Position numbers and translations under genes: made by a program. Below the pieces are notes generated by a model. That model was not told where the DNA came from, did not search any database, and saw only the letters and a list, made by a program, of their open reading frames with translations. DNA of 64,000 nt from Echinometra lucunter (Eukaryota > Echinodermata > Echinoidea > Camarodonta > Echinometridae): the NCBI GenBank assembly GCA_029962745.1, contig CM057165.1, positions 884,093 to 948,092 of the forward strand, read 5' to 3'. This document shows, one piece after another, positions 47,030-60,719 of the stretch (within the stretch, counting starts at the first letter, position 1; every line of letters starts with the position of its first letter).

Positions 47030-50000
47030 TGCGAGAACAAGTGAGAAGTAATAAGGGGAGGGAGGGGGAGTGGAAGGGGGACAGGGAGAGAGAAAGAGGG
47101 ATAGAGGGAAGTGAATGTGATTAGTCGATATTTAACGATGTAAAATTGAGAAGTATAGAAAAACATGTTCCTAAATCATTGCCTGTACATAGTTCATATT
47201 TTAATGACAGTTGAATACTAAGAATAACTATGACTGAATAGATTTTCCGTCTTTACCTTGTCATGTTCATCTACACTATATAATAGGAAATAGTTTAGGT
47301 TAATACCATTGTTTATCATTTAGAGGCCTTATTGTATATCGTAATAAAATATTCTTATTCGGCTTCCTACTTCAACTTTAGATTTAGACAAGTATTAATT
47401 CACATCAGGTAATATAAAAAATTGAAAAACATGGAAGGGGCGGGGGAGCACATTAATTTTGTAATTTGCCGAGAAGCCTATCAAATCCAAAATCTGCCGA
47501 TGGAAAAATTTTATTTCCTAGACGGGGGGATCGAAGGGCACTCTTCCTCAAACGATGCCCATGATTTCATCATAAATCATAATGAAAAACTTTGGTAACA
47601 ATTGAAAAAACCACAAACTTCGAGATCTACCCATTACATGCATGTAGATGACTTACCCATAAATGTAGAGCTGTTTGTGTTGATCACGCTAAGTGATGTG
47701 ACATCTTTTGGGATAGTCAGAAAAGTGAGATATTCTGCATAAAAAGGGAAAAGGTAAGATATTTTATTGTCAATTTCAACATAGAGTCTAGACAAAAAAG
47801 GGGTATCAAAAGAAAATGGCTTTATCATACAGGAAAGAAAATTATAGTAGGATATTTTCTTATGTGCTTATCATCAGAGGAAAGAAGGAAAAAAATTGAT
47901 GTCTTACGTTGTTCGGATAGGTTGAGTTGTATGGATCCTTCTGTCCGATAACAGGTAGATCCGTTCCCGCCGCATACCCGGCACTTGTCGAATGTCACTC
48001 CGGAGTATTGGTATCCGTCACATCCAAACTCCCGGCACGTTCCCTGAACGCATACGCGCAACTCGTCATAGTCGAGCGAGCAGCGCGTACCGTCCATAAA
48101 CGCGCCGCTACGTCGGTCTAGGACGCGCAGTGTTTCTCCGGTTTCCGAATCCAGTTCGGCCTGACACCATAACTGACATAACTGGTCTCCTGTGTAATCA
48201 AAACGGCGAAAAATTGAATGCATGCAACAAAAGTTACCCTAGATTTAATCTGATGAAAGCTTCATTTACTCCATTTACAACTACCTAATTCGTACACACC
48301 CACAAACAAAGATATATGAATATTCCAGTGGGTGTCGTTTAGAGTCGGAGTTTTAGTGTGAATTATTATTTTTTGGCCCAAGCTGAAGATGTCTTAACCG
48401 TCGCAAGGAACTCGCAACAAGCGTCCCCGGCACATGAAATACAATACCACATTTGATCCTGGTTTTATGAGGCTCGGAATGTACGTAGAGTGTGACTTCA
48501 CTTTTGCAGGGTTAGAGTTTGGCTGAGGTACATTCTTATGTGTCTAGGACATTGGCAGTGTCGCCAGAGCATACGATAAATAAAAGTAGTTACCGGATAG
48601 ATTTTCAGTCGTGGAGGTCCAGACAAGGTCGTTTTGATTGTTATACTGTTCCACACCAGACAACATACACTGTTCATCACGGAACTCCCTCTGTGTCGTT
48701 TCACATTCCTGACAAATAAGGCAAAGCGTTTCCTTTAGAATAATTTATCTTTTAAAGGTAACAGTTATGTTAAGATGATAATTTCTGGGAAAGAAGAATT
48801 GCATCAATGCATAAATTTTGGAGTCGCAAATCATTTTTCCTATGAAGGAGTTCCTCCCTGCTCCTGGCCTCCGTGCCCATACGCCTCAGAGTCTGCTCAT
48901 AAAGTGCGCTGCTTCTTATGTTCGCATAGAAGTGTCGTCTTTAGTCTTTAGAAAAAATGGCAATAATCATATAGTTACCAATTTATCAAACATACACCAC
49001 CTGTTAATGATATTTTCACTAAGTTTACTTTCCATTCCAATTATCCATTGAAATGGAATATATGAAAGGTCCCATGTCCAGTTTCAATAGAAACTTCAAT
49101 AACTGTTAAATCATCTAGGGGTGTTTCATAAAGCTGTTCGTAAAGTTACGAATGACTTAACGAACGACTTGAATATGGCAAGCCAAATGGGATTCTCAAT
49201 CATTATAAATCGCTTCAGCTAAAGGTAAAATAAGCAGACATAGATTTACATTACTTTTGTTTGCGAACATTTTTATTGCAAAGTGTATTTTTGCCACAAT
49301 TTAATCAAGATTATGGGAAATGCAGTCACAGTTTGTTAAAGCATCAGGAAAAACTTTGGGTATCCCATGTGGAATTTCATATTCAAGTCGTTTGTAAAGT
49401 CATGCGTAACTTTACGAACAGCTTTATGAAACACCCCTAGTTCAAATTAAACTATGACCAGACGAAAAAAATTGACGAACTGGTTAAACGGTATCATTAT
49501 AGACATGGTCCGTCTTCCAACTCAACCCATCGTAATGACTTGTTTCCGTAATTAAGTTAACTATTGTTTTTTTGTTGTTGTTTTTTGTTGTTTTTTTACC
49601 TGTATGTTGCAGATATTTGCTACAATGGACTCGCCTGTGCAGGGTTCACCGCCGTTTCGTGGTCTGGAAAATAACAACAGTAATAACATCATCAATTGAA
49701 TATTCAGAATTATTCAATTGCCTTGACTTTCATGCTTCATCTCATTATCCTTTACATATCATAGCAATTTCTCTCCCCTTCTCTCTTTAATTCCTCGGTG
49801 GCGCCCATAGGTGGCGCCACTCAAAGTCAGCGCTTTGAACCTCGCGTTATAGTTTCATATGACTGCAATAACACGTAACCTTAGACGTTAATGGTGAAGA
49901 AAAAATGCACGAGATGTGCCACAATGTTGAACGAGTTGTAGACGAATTCGGGTATAAATATTTCGTGTAATCATGGACTTGGTGTAATCGATTGAAAGTT

Positions 50001-53000
50001 TCATCAGTTACATGTGATACACACTCTTAAAACGAATCAGTTAAACATTACTAGATGAATAAGTCAACTGGATGCAACTAAAATACTAGTCAGTTTTTAC
50101 TGTATTTCAGTCTTTTCGTTTATGACCATTTTCTAGTCGTATTTTGACTAGAATTCAGTCATTTCTGACTAGAATGTAGTAACTTTTATGACTAGATATA
50201 TTAGTTGCACCCAGCTGACCCATAATCTAGTCATTTTAACTCATTTGATTTCAGAGTGCAAATTAATCATAAACGGCACTTGCGGAGGGAGGGGATAACT
50301 AGAAAGAAATAAAAAGGGGTAGTAAACCTTAGAATGAATGGAACTGAGAGGCTTCCTAACATGAAAGTGAATATCATTGGAAGAATTTTACTCACTCGGG
50401 ATTGTTGCAGTAGCGGTATCGGAGCTCCACACCTCCACCACATGTCCTGGAGCAGGGTCCCCACGTAGCATCCCAGGGAGACCAGCCCCCATTGATGGGC
50501 GTGTTCGGCCTATCCACACAGGTACCCTCAATGCACCACTGCAATCATAAGGTAAATAACAAATGAAAAATTATCAAAGTCGATTTACAGGTGATTTTTT
50601 GTTTGGAGAGTCAAAAGGACATTGGAATGAAATAATCATGCCAACGAAAACGCTAAAATCATGCTCCAGGTATCCTAATTAGTTGCAGTGCTGCTCCTCA
50701 TCTTTTTCTGGACTTTGCAATATAATATAGATTTGTAAAGATTATATTTACATTTCATGGTCACTTTTTGATCTCTGAAAAGCGTTATGAAACCGATTAA
50801 CATTGTGCCAGAGCACAATATAAATGAACCTGTTGTATTGTATTGTATTGTAGTATCGAGTAAATCAGTGGAAGAGCAGGGATTCGAATCTCATGCCTTT
50901 AGTGGGTAGGGGATGTATCCGCCTGACCTTGTTGTATCAGAGGTTCCTCGGTTTCTTCGAAAGGAGGAAAGCTTACCTTATCCTCTCCACAAGTTGTCCC
51001 ATCCGCTGTGGCAACTCCTGTCCGCGAACAAAGACCGTTAGGAAATCGACAAAACATCTGAGGGCATCGATCCTGTATGAAAGATAAAAGAAATAAAGCT
51101 TACAATGACACAACGTCGTAGAATGGGAAGAAATCTGTACGGAATTGTGGCCTTGTGGGTCTGTAAATTTTACGAAAATTATGTCAAGATTTTTCTTACA
51201 TTAAGTGGAAAAGAAAAAAAGAGAGAAAAGGTATGCTTCCTCAGACCAACGAATTACAAGTTTTATATTCAGGAAATAATTACTTTTCAAGGGAATTCTT
51301 AATTAGGTACAACTCCGAGGGACAAAAAAAAAAAGAAACGAAAAAGACTATTCAGCATTATTTAAGACAAAATGTAGAAAACTGAAGCATGAACGATTCT
51401 TGATGATTTACAAAAACTAAAGACGCGGATGTGTACTTCAGGAACAAAACCTCTTCACTTTATTTTAAATTAGTGGGTGAAATACTTGCTTGAACTCCAT
51501 AAATCGGAAGAGCCGTATCCGTACATGCACCGCTGAAGTATTCCGAATACTGTAGGCATTGCTCGTCAGCGTTGTACTTCTCACCCGGAAGCATTTCACC
51601 TTCATAGCCGGCGAGAACATCCGGAATGTCGTCCAAGCAGGTAACTGAAGGATAGCTGCAAACCATAACAAGAATCAATATGCAAAAATTACTGTATTAC
51701 AGATTATTAAAGTAGAAAACTGCCATTTCAGTATCACATTTCCAATAACCTCAATTAAATTGTTACAAAAAATCGACTTCGCAATAAAAATGTCTGTAAA
51801 CAACAGTAATGTTAACTTACATCTGCATATTTCACATTAAGTTGATGCGATTTATAATGATTGAGAATCCCATTTTGCTTGCCATATTCAAGTCGTTCGT
51901 AAAGTCATTCGTAACTTTAAGAAGAGTTTTATGAAACACCTTCCAGGACCCACGTGATTACCACAGACGTCCATGTGTGTTTTGATCAATTCAAGCAACA
52001 ACAAACAATAGAAACAACAACAATCACAGCAACAAACAACAACTTTAACAAAATAAAATTGCAAACCTGAGGAATGCATCGAACTGATCCCGACTGCACT
52101 GTGACCATAGATAAGAGCCAGTCCCACCGATACGACTCGAAGACATTATGTTTGTCCCACCAGGACAACCCGTGTCTCTGTCATGAAGCATTCCCACTCT
52201 GTAGCAAAAGATAGTTGAATTATTAGTTGGAATTTTAGTTAGATGGTTCGAAATATGTTGGAATGATTATCGATTGGAAAAATATAAAGAATACATATAA
52301 ATAAATAAAAGTTACATTTATATAGCACATTAAATAAACATTTCAATGCGCTTTACAATAAATAACATCTAAATTTATCAAATATACCCTATTACCTTAA
52401 TACAAATTTGATTACAAATTCATCGGATGTCATATTAATTCTAATTCAAAAGAAATTATTACGTATCTTTTCAACGAATTTTCAAATAAATAGATGACTG
52501 AAGTTTAAGTTTAATTACAGTACATAGTATGCAAGAAATTTACATAATAGGGAGCTTCTATAACGGAATCTATAACGGATTAGGTAGGGAGACTGAATGA
52601 GAATAGAGATCAAGAGAGGGAGATAATGAGAGACAGGTTAATGGCTTAGAAAGATGAAGGGTTGGGATAGGGAGAGAGTGAGAAGATCACTCATCAGTCT
52701 ACCGTATTTTACCATATTAACGTTTGATTGATTGATTCATTTGATTGACTGATTATTTATTTTCATTTCCATATCAACGAAATTTACAATGTAAAGCAAA
52801 ATACAAAATTCAGAAATGAAAAAAGGAACACACTGGAAAGCACAGCTTGTTTTTGTGGCTTCCCTGGAATAAACATAAAATCAATAATAATTTTCATTAA
52901 TGGAATTTAAACCGTAACTGAACTAGGATACATAAAATAACAAAACTAATAATGTCTCTTTCATACAAACTCTGACATGCTTATACAAACAGGTATAGGA

Positions 53001-56000
53001 TATACCATGTTTCGTCCAAAGTCCATGTGACTCAGCAAATCACACTGCATATGATGCCAAAAAGATAACATAATGCAAAGAGTAATGCAAGTTGAATAGT
53101 ATATTCTTAAGCGAGTAAGAACGGTTAGCAGTGAGAACATTCTTTTTCACAAGTATAGGTACATGCAGTTTAATTGGTTTTCCTTACGTGTGGCCGATTT
53201 CATGAGCGATGATGAGGCCAGATGACGGGCCGTTATCCTCATTTACTGAGCACTGATGAGTGAGAGAGCAAGCTCCTCTCAAATTGGCAATGCCAAGTAA
53301 GTATTTATTCTGCTTCAGTTCAATATCGTGTCTGTTGAAGAAAAATATGACGTAGAATTGAACACAGAATTATATGATGATGTAAATGAAACAAAAGAAC
53401 TTAATATCTGGAGATCACAACATTCAATTATTCAATTATTCAATTATACTATGAATATGATCATGCGTGTAAACAGTTGTGTTCGACTTATTTGTTAATA
53501 ATTCATTTCAATGAATTAAAATGTAATTCTATATATAATGGTTCTGGCATGTGAATATACTTAAAATGGAAGAAATAAAATAAATCTTTAAAAAAATGCT
53601 TGTACCTTTTTGAACAATAGGCTTTCTAATATCGATTCAAATTTAATTCCATCAAGATTATGGAAAAGGATGAAGTAGATGGTTAATTGTAAATGTCATG
53701 TCAACGGCGGAGGAGGGCATGGGGGAAGGGGCATGTGCTCCAACCCGAATCTCCTTCGGGAGACACACAACTGTGCCTCAACTCAATTTTTTCCCGTGTC
53801 CCACCCTCAATAATTTAAGAATCATTTGGTGACCTAAATCATGTAAATATGGTTCTGAAAAGGGAGACAACTTTTCATGATAGGTTTTGCCCCGACCTAT
53901 GCCCAAAGAATCTTGGATTCGATACTGCTCAATGATTCCGAATTAGAGGAGAGACCCATTTATTTCATTTAATTTTCAACGGCCTCTATCAAACTATCAA
54001 GAAGTTATTTCTTCGAAGTAAATTGATACAAGATGCATCTTATACCTTGAACTAGAAAGGATTAATACAAAATTCTTCAGTCGACAACACAAACTACTTT
54101 TTTTTTCTTCATCTATATAAGTCCCCTCCTTTCAGAAAAAAAGGGTACTACAAACCTTGTTATGAGGACGGCATTGTCCCAGTGATCCGGGTGGTCGTCA
54201 TGGAATTGGTTGGTATAATATTGGTATGCACAGAAACTTGATAGAGTTAGCTCACCGTCCGGTACTGAATTTAGAGAGGCGCCATCTTGAGTTGTAATCT
54301 AGCAAATGGATTGGACATTGCCCATGTGATAAAGTGAAAGGTTTTCTCACAGAGATGCTCTAGCAAATATCATGACCGTAAATATTTCAACAATTATTCT
54401 GTACCCTTAGAGGTTTCAATTAGTGCTCAATTTTGACATCAGTTCTATTTTTACATAAATATAATTTGGGTTAACAAGGCAATAAAAGAAACATAGATCC
54501 AGAGATTATCATAGCATAGTTATATCACACAGACCCTGTCTGAAAATGATAAGGTCTAAGCACAGAAAATGGAGGTAAGAAAAAGCTAAAAATTTGAATG
54601 AAAGAAATAAGATTATACTTACTGAATCAGAAGTCATGACAGCCAGCTTCACGATATGAAAGTATAATCCCCTGCCGAGAGACTCGTGCCGGAACCGGCC
54701 GGCTGCCTGGTTGGTAAAAAGGCACATCAAAACTTACTAATAAGTATTCAAATATCTCAAATAATCCTTTTGTAAAAGTTATTTATTATTATTATTACTA
54801 TCTGGTTTGGCGTCATCTGTGCCTGGGAGGCGAAAAGCGAACTGAATAACTGTAACCCTCAGGTCTCTCCTCCCGACATCACTGACTGGGGGTGTGCAGG
54901 TGGACCACATACACCGGGGTTTCCGTCTACTCTTATACGAATAATGCAGTGGGATCTTTAACGTGCAAAGGTGGTGACACCCCTTTACACGGGACCTCCA
55001 TTTAACATCCTATCCGAGGGAGGGAGTGTTTTCCACTATAGCATAGCCTGCGTCTATGTAGCAGGGGAGGGGCACGATAACACACAACGTAGGCTTCAGT
55101 CAACCGCCTGGGTTGGGCTCAAACCCACGAGTTTTGGTTCGACAGGCAGACGCTTTACCGACTCAGCCAACTCGCTTCCTTTAATAGATATGTAATGGGG
55201 GAAGGAAATCCTGAGATTTTGTGACAGATAATCCGTCGGAAAGGGGTGAGAAATGATCAAGTTCGTGTTATTATTATCCCGTCAAATCTAAATATACCTA
55301 CAAAAACTGATATAAAAAGAAGGGAGGAGGAAAGGGTTATTATCAATAGAAACCATTGAAAGTAATATCAGGTAATGGCGGAACTGAAGGGGATACCAAG
55401 ACTTAAATGAAATATAATGAATGACATAATGAGTCGCGGTAATTAGCTATGCTTACTTGTGTCTTATTTTCCGAGGGTTTAGGTGTCAACATAGAGATAG
55501 ATACCAAGATTGTAAGTTCTTGGCATTAATCCTTGTTTTCTTCTGTCATATTTTCAAAGTCTCCAGTGCCCGGCTTTCAAATTCATTTCATTTTGATTCA
55601 TTATCCATCACAAATGAAAAAAACAAACAAACAAACAAACAAAAAACACATTATGGTGAGAAGGAGAAAGGGGTGGAGCTCTCGTTTGACATTATACACC
55701 TGTGTGTGTGTCTAACGTTGCATTGATATATCATATTCCATACTCACAATGTTCATTAAAATGAGCGTATAGTTAACCACATCTGGTCCGTAGAAAAGTC
55801 GCATCTGGTTGTCTGCCACCACTAAAATTTCCATCGCTTTAGCTTCATCTGTTTCCCGCCTTTTTCTTCCCACGTCTCGCTTTCTTCGTCCTGTGTCGTC
55901 TGCGCTGGCTTGAGAGTGCATTCGTGTTGTGTGATTGAACAGCGTGTGGAAGTATTCTGTGGCAGCAGAAATAGATAGGCATTTTTGATAAGTCTGATGA

Positions 56001-59000
56001 CATTATACAGTGGAGCTGTACATAAGAATTGGGTTATAAAAGTATTTCCTCCACAACTTGAGTAAGAATATTTTATTGAGATGAAAAATATCAAAAAATG
56101 TAAAGGCAATTTCAGACAGAATATGTAATTCCAAACTGATCAGATGCCAGATTTTAAAAGATGGATATCGTCAAAGGGCGTGTCGAGCGGTTCCTAAGCC
56201 CTGAATCTTTTTAATCCAGGGAAAATTCCGCATGCGACATCATCCATTTTACCAAGAGCGATGCTAGGATATTCTGAATCAGAGAACCAATAAGTGGAGA
56301 GGGGAATGGATGAATCAAAATTAATCCACAAATAGCAAGATCAAAATGAAAAAAAAAAATGAAGAAAGGTATTCTAAAGGAGTTTTGTTATTCATAGTGG
56401 CAAAACGAGTCCTCGGATTAAGTTGCTGACGAATTCAGATATGCGCAACACAAAAACAAACGCAAAATCAGTAACAAAGGGTATTCACTGGCTTGAAACA
56501 CATATCGCGCCCTCTATTGACGCCTCTCCTTTCTGATGGTATTGTCTTCGTCAACGAGGAAATAAAATTAAGAGATGAAGTTTGCAAGTGTACAAAAGGA
56601 GGAAAGGAAACCTGGGGTTGATAAGACAAGTTAGAGCACAGTGCTAGCAACAGAGGGGTTAAATGCTAAATTTAGATCAGTTTCATGAAGTAATTTCTTT
56701 CGATTGTTAACATGCATAAAGGATGAATCTATGCTCATTATCATGATTATAGAATTCTTGTGGCCTGTGAAATATTGTTTTACCATGATATCCATCAGTG
56801 AAAACTTGACCGATAACCTCTGTAATGATTAGTATCTTCATATAGTACAAATGGAAATAAATATGTCAGAATACCCTCGATGGCACACGTGTCTTCAACG
56901 CACGTGGATAATAAAAATAGTTGGTTCTTGTAAAGCCTCATGTGTCATTGCTTGACATTCATGGCGCTTCATTGATATCAAAGCTGCTTTATTCGAGGCT
57001 GATATTACTGCTTTCTTGATAACATTTCAAAAAAACAACAAAAAAACTCCCCCAAACAACCAACAAACACACAAAAAACAAATAAACAAAAATATCCTTT
57101 GCAGGGGTTGAGACTTTGACATACTTGAATCGAGTCCACAAAAGTGGTTTTCTTCTTTTTCCATTTCATTGTCGGATGCATTATCTTCTTCCCCTTCGCT
57201 TTCTGCGACTGCTGTTACATTTGCGTTTCCGATATCGCGGTCGTCTGCGTATTGTGCCTGCCGTTTGATGACGATGTGGAGTTGGTCGGAGGATAACGGA
57301 CTCCCAGCACTTCTTGAATAAGTTTGTCCGTCACGGAGGTTTCTTGCCGTGGCGTCTCGGCGATACCCTTCGGCGTGCTCCTCGTTGAGGGGACTGATTA
57401 CGAGATCGTACTCTTGCGTGCTTATTATTCCAGTCTATGGAATAAGAAAATGATGAGCAGAGAAAACATTTATTATGAAATGTATGGAAGGCTAAATTAC
57501 TTAAATGTTGTATCAATGAATAAATTATGAGTACATATTTCCGTCGTAGTCATTAACCATCAAACGATGCAAATAGTGATCACTGACTTAAAGCATAAGG
57601 AATACCCTCCCCCCCCCCCCCCACACACACATGTGGATTCAAATGCTTCCATAATTCCTTTTACATTTCAATATCAATCTTTAATCAGTGGTCATTGAAA
57701 AATACAGAAAGGGGTGTCACATACAAAAAGTAACCTGTTTTTTTTTGTCTCTTGATCTGATTTAGCATGTCTACATATACCAGCTTAGTTTTCTTGTTTC
57801 CGTCGCAATAACCATATATTTAACGACACAGATCATCAGCAACAGATGCAACGAAGGAGAGGTAATGATTCCATTGAATCAAATAATGATCCATTCTTTA
57901 AACCAACAGTTACTGAAAAAAACATTTCACTCCGGAAGGGACCTAAAACCTCGACCAAGTTTAAGCTTACCAGACCGTCACAAAGACTGAGCGCTACGTT
58001 AGAATTTCCGCCATTTAACTCCGAAGGGAACACCAACTTCCCTTGGTAGAGGCATTCCGTGTTGATTGGTTCCCGATGCGTGATCCTGCCATCAGAACCG
58101 ATGAACTCGGCTTCTAGCCCCTCTCTCACTAACCCTTGTGCCGTATCCACAACCACGTGGTAATTTGTGTCGAAGGCGTCAAATTCAAATTGGCGCGTAC
58201 TTTGTTGTGTCGTCTGCTTTGACTCTATGGTAGATCGTCTATGCCTGGTTGATGCAGCTATCTCTTTGGGCTGCGAAATATGATAACCTGAGAAGGGAAA
58301 TTGAGTAGAATATTTCTGGTAACAACAAAAGGAGATGGAAAGAGAAATCCAGACAAAGAATATAAAGTTGTTCAGGCATAGGCTCATTGATACACATTTT
58401 ATTGTAAGTGACGACCCGTGGCCAGTTCGTAGCTAGTTCACTATGCAGCGCCAACTAAATCTATTCAGTAAACAGCCTTTTTGTTAAGGACACGTAGGTG
58501 CAGTGCTATCGTTTGTACCCATGACCTGCACAGTTGTAGTCAAGTGTTAGAACCACCAACCTCGGCTAGACCAGAAATTGAGGAATGTGATTATAATATG
58601 TTAAGTGTCTGTGACTGTAATAAACACACTGCATGTTAATTCTTACCTATAATGGTGTCCTCCTTTCCAATGTAATTTATCAAATCTTCTTGACTGAGAA
58701 AAGAATGCTGTAAGATAGGAAAAATACTGAGAACTATTAAACAATACACTAACAAAATATGCTTTTTTGTCTTATACAGACTAGGATTTGATAACATGAA
58801 CTATTCAACTGATTATAACTGTTACCTTTCAAGAAAGTGGTGATGAAATATATCAAATTTTCATTATGAATGTATTCGGTCCTTGATAAAGGAAAGCGTA
58901 TTGTCTGCTAATTGTCTTTTTGCAGTGTTTTGTGGGCATTCGGTTTCAAAAGGCCCCTTGACAGTGCTTGATAAACTCAAACATATTATATAAGATTCAA

Positions 59001-60679
59001 TTCGTTATCGTTTATGTCGAATAGGATGCCGTTAGATTTGATTAGCCATTATAGAAATACAAGAAAAATTTCAATAACGATTGAAATCAAGAGTTTACAG
59101 GTGATATTATCAAGTTCACTGCTCAAGTCATTGCGTCCATGCATTTTCTCTGCGCTTTATGTGTCATTTTAATGTTGATGTATTATGTAAGAATGAATAC
59201 CAAATGCATTGCATTTCACATACAAAATCAAACAATTTCACCAGCCGGCTAAAGAGTCAACGGGACTATCGGTGGGGCTAGCCCACTTTTGCAAAAAGCA
59301 GTGTAAACAGAAAGTTGGCTAAGGAAAGTCCGGTACTATCAGTGGGGCTAAGGCCTCCCTTAACCCCACCGATAGTGCGGGACAAAGCAAAATTTTGCCA
59401 GTGTAAAAAGGGTGTTATTTGCTGTACCACTGAATTTAGTCGACGTTTTTCGAAATGATTATACGTATTATGCTTACCCTAGTACATGGGGGGGGGGGGG
59501 GGGGGGATTCGTGTCTAATCGTGTCCATATATGTTTTTTTTTCAGCCTCGCTTTCTTTGTAAATTCAATTTTCATCTGTTCCTTAACGCTTGACCTCGTA
59601 TGCTATATATAAAACCCGTTATATTTCAAGTATGAAGGCCTTAATGAAAGAAAAATAATTGGAAACCATTCAGCGGACATTGTAAGGACGTGGAAAGTGC
59701 GTTAACTGGGTGTTTTTATGTTTGTGCGCGCTGCACTTCAAACCTTGAAAACAAATCCGTTAACAAAAGGAGAAGGGGAAAAACTGGTTCCCTCCCGAAC
59801 AAAGGAGCACGTGGAAAGGCTTATATCCTTGAACAATTAGAGTGGAGTGTCCAATCTTGTTTACTCCTCGTTGTTTCCCCTCTTGGCAGACTTAAGAAGA
59901 CCCTTTTCAATGACAACTGCGAACGGATGAATAACAAGAAGGGAACAAAGCAAGTTAGGATAGGTGATCGACATTTCGCTCTTGTAAGTACATCATGAAG
60001 TGCTTTAAAGTGACCGTCATTGCCACCAATAAAAAACATTTACTATAGTATTCACTTATTTATTCCAGCCTGCACCTTTTAACCTCTGCTGTGTCGCAGT
60101 AAAATGACCCGCCTTTTTATAGTGAGGGTAAAAGGTCCATGAAATCTGGCATTTAATGCCAAAACAATGATTAAACAAAAAAGCAACAAAATTTACTGGT
60201 CTGAACTATCAGTTATCCCTGATTATCACTTAATCATGACCAGCTTTTTGCGACATTTGTGAGGTGTCAAATGTCGCCTCTCATTTGGTATGGCGTTATT
60301 TGTGACGTCAAGCAACATTTCAACCTATATATAACGACTGAATCACACCGTCGTGAGAGCAGTCTTCGAATCGAGGGATCATTGCTCTCTTCTTTTTTTT
60401 CGTCGTTTGAGAACAGTTTGAACAATTCATTTTGTGGAAGAGATCTGTTAATTTTGCCGAGGGGGCCAGGCTCGACTAGCGTATGTGCTATATTCTGGTC
60501 CCATTTTTCAACTTTTGTCTTTGTCACACGTATGCAAAAGTTTGTAAAGTTTCTTTTCGTTGTATTATTTGTTGGTGAATAAATCAAATCAAATCAAATC
60601 AAAATTCATGTGTAATCGAAGGGTTTGGCAGGCGAGAAAAGTCCCTTATCAATACGAGTGAGTGAGTGAGTGAATGAGC

Positions 60680-60719
<40 letters not shown>

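Noticed and set aside
55457..55726. 89-residue plus-strand ORF
   Set aside because: It is in the intron beside ADAMTS exon 5, ends in an AAAC repeat and has no recognisable features.
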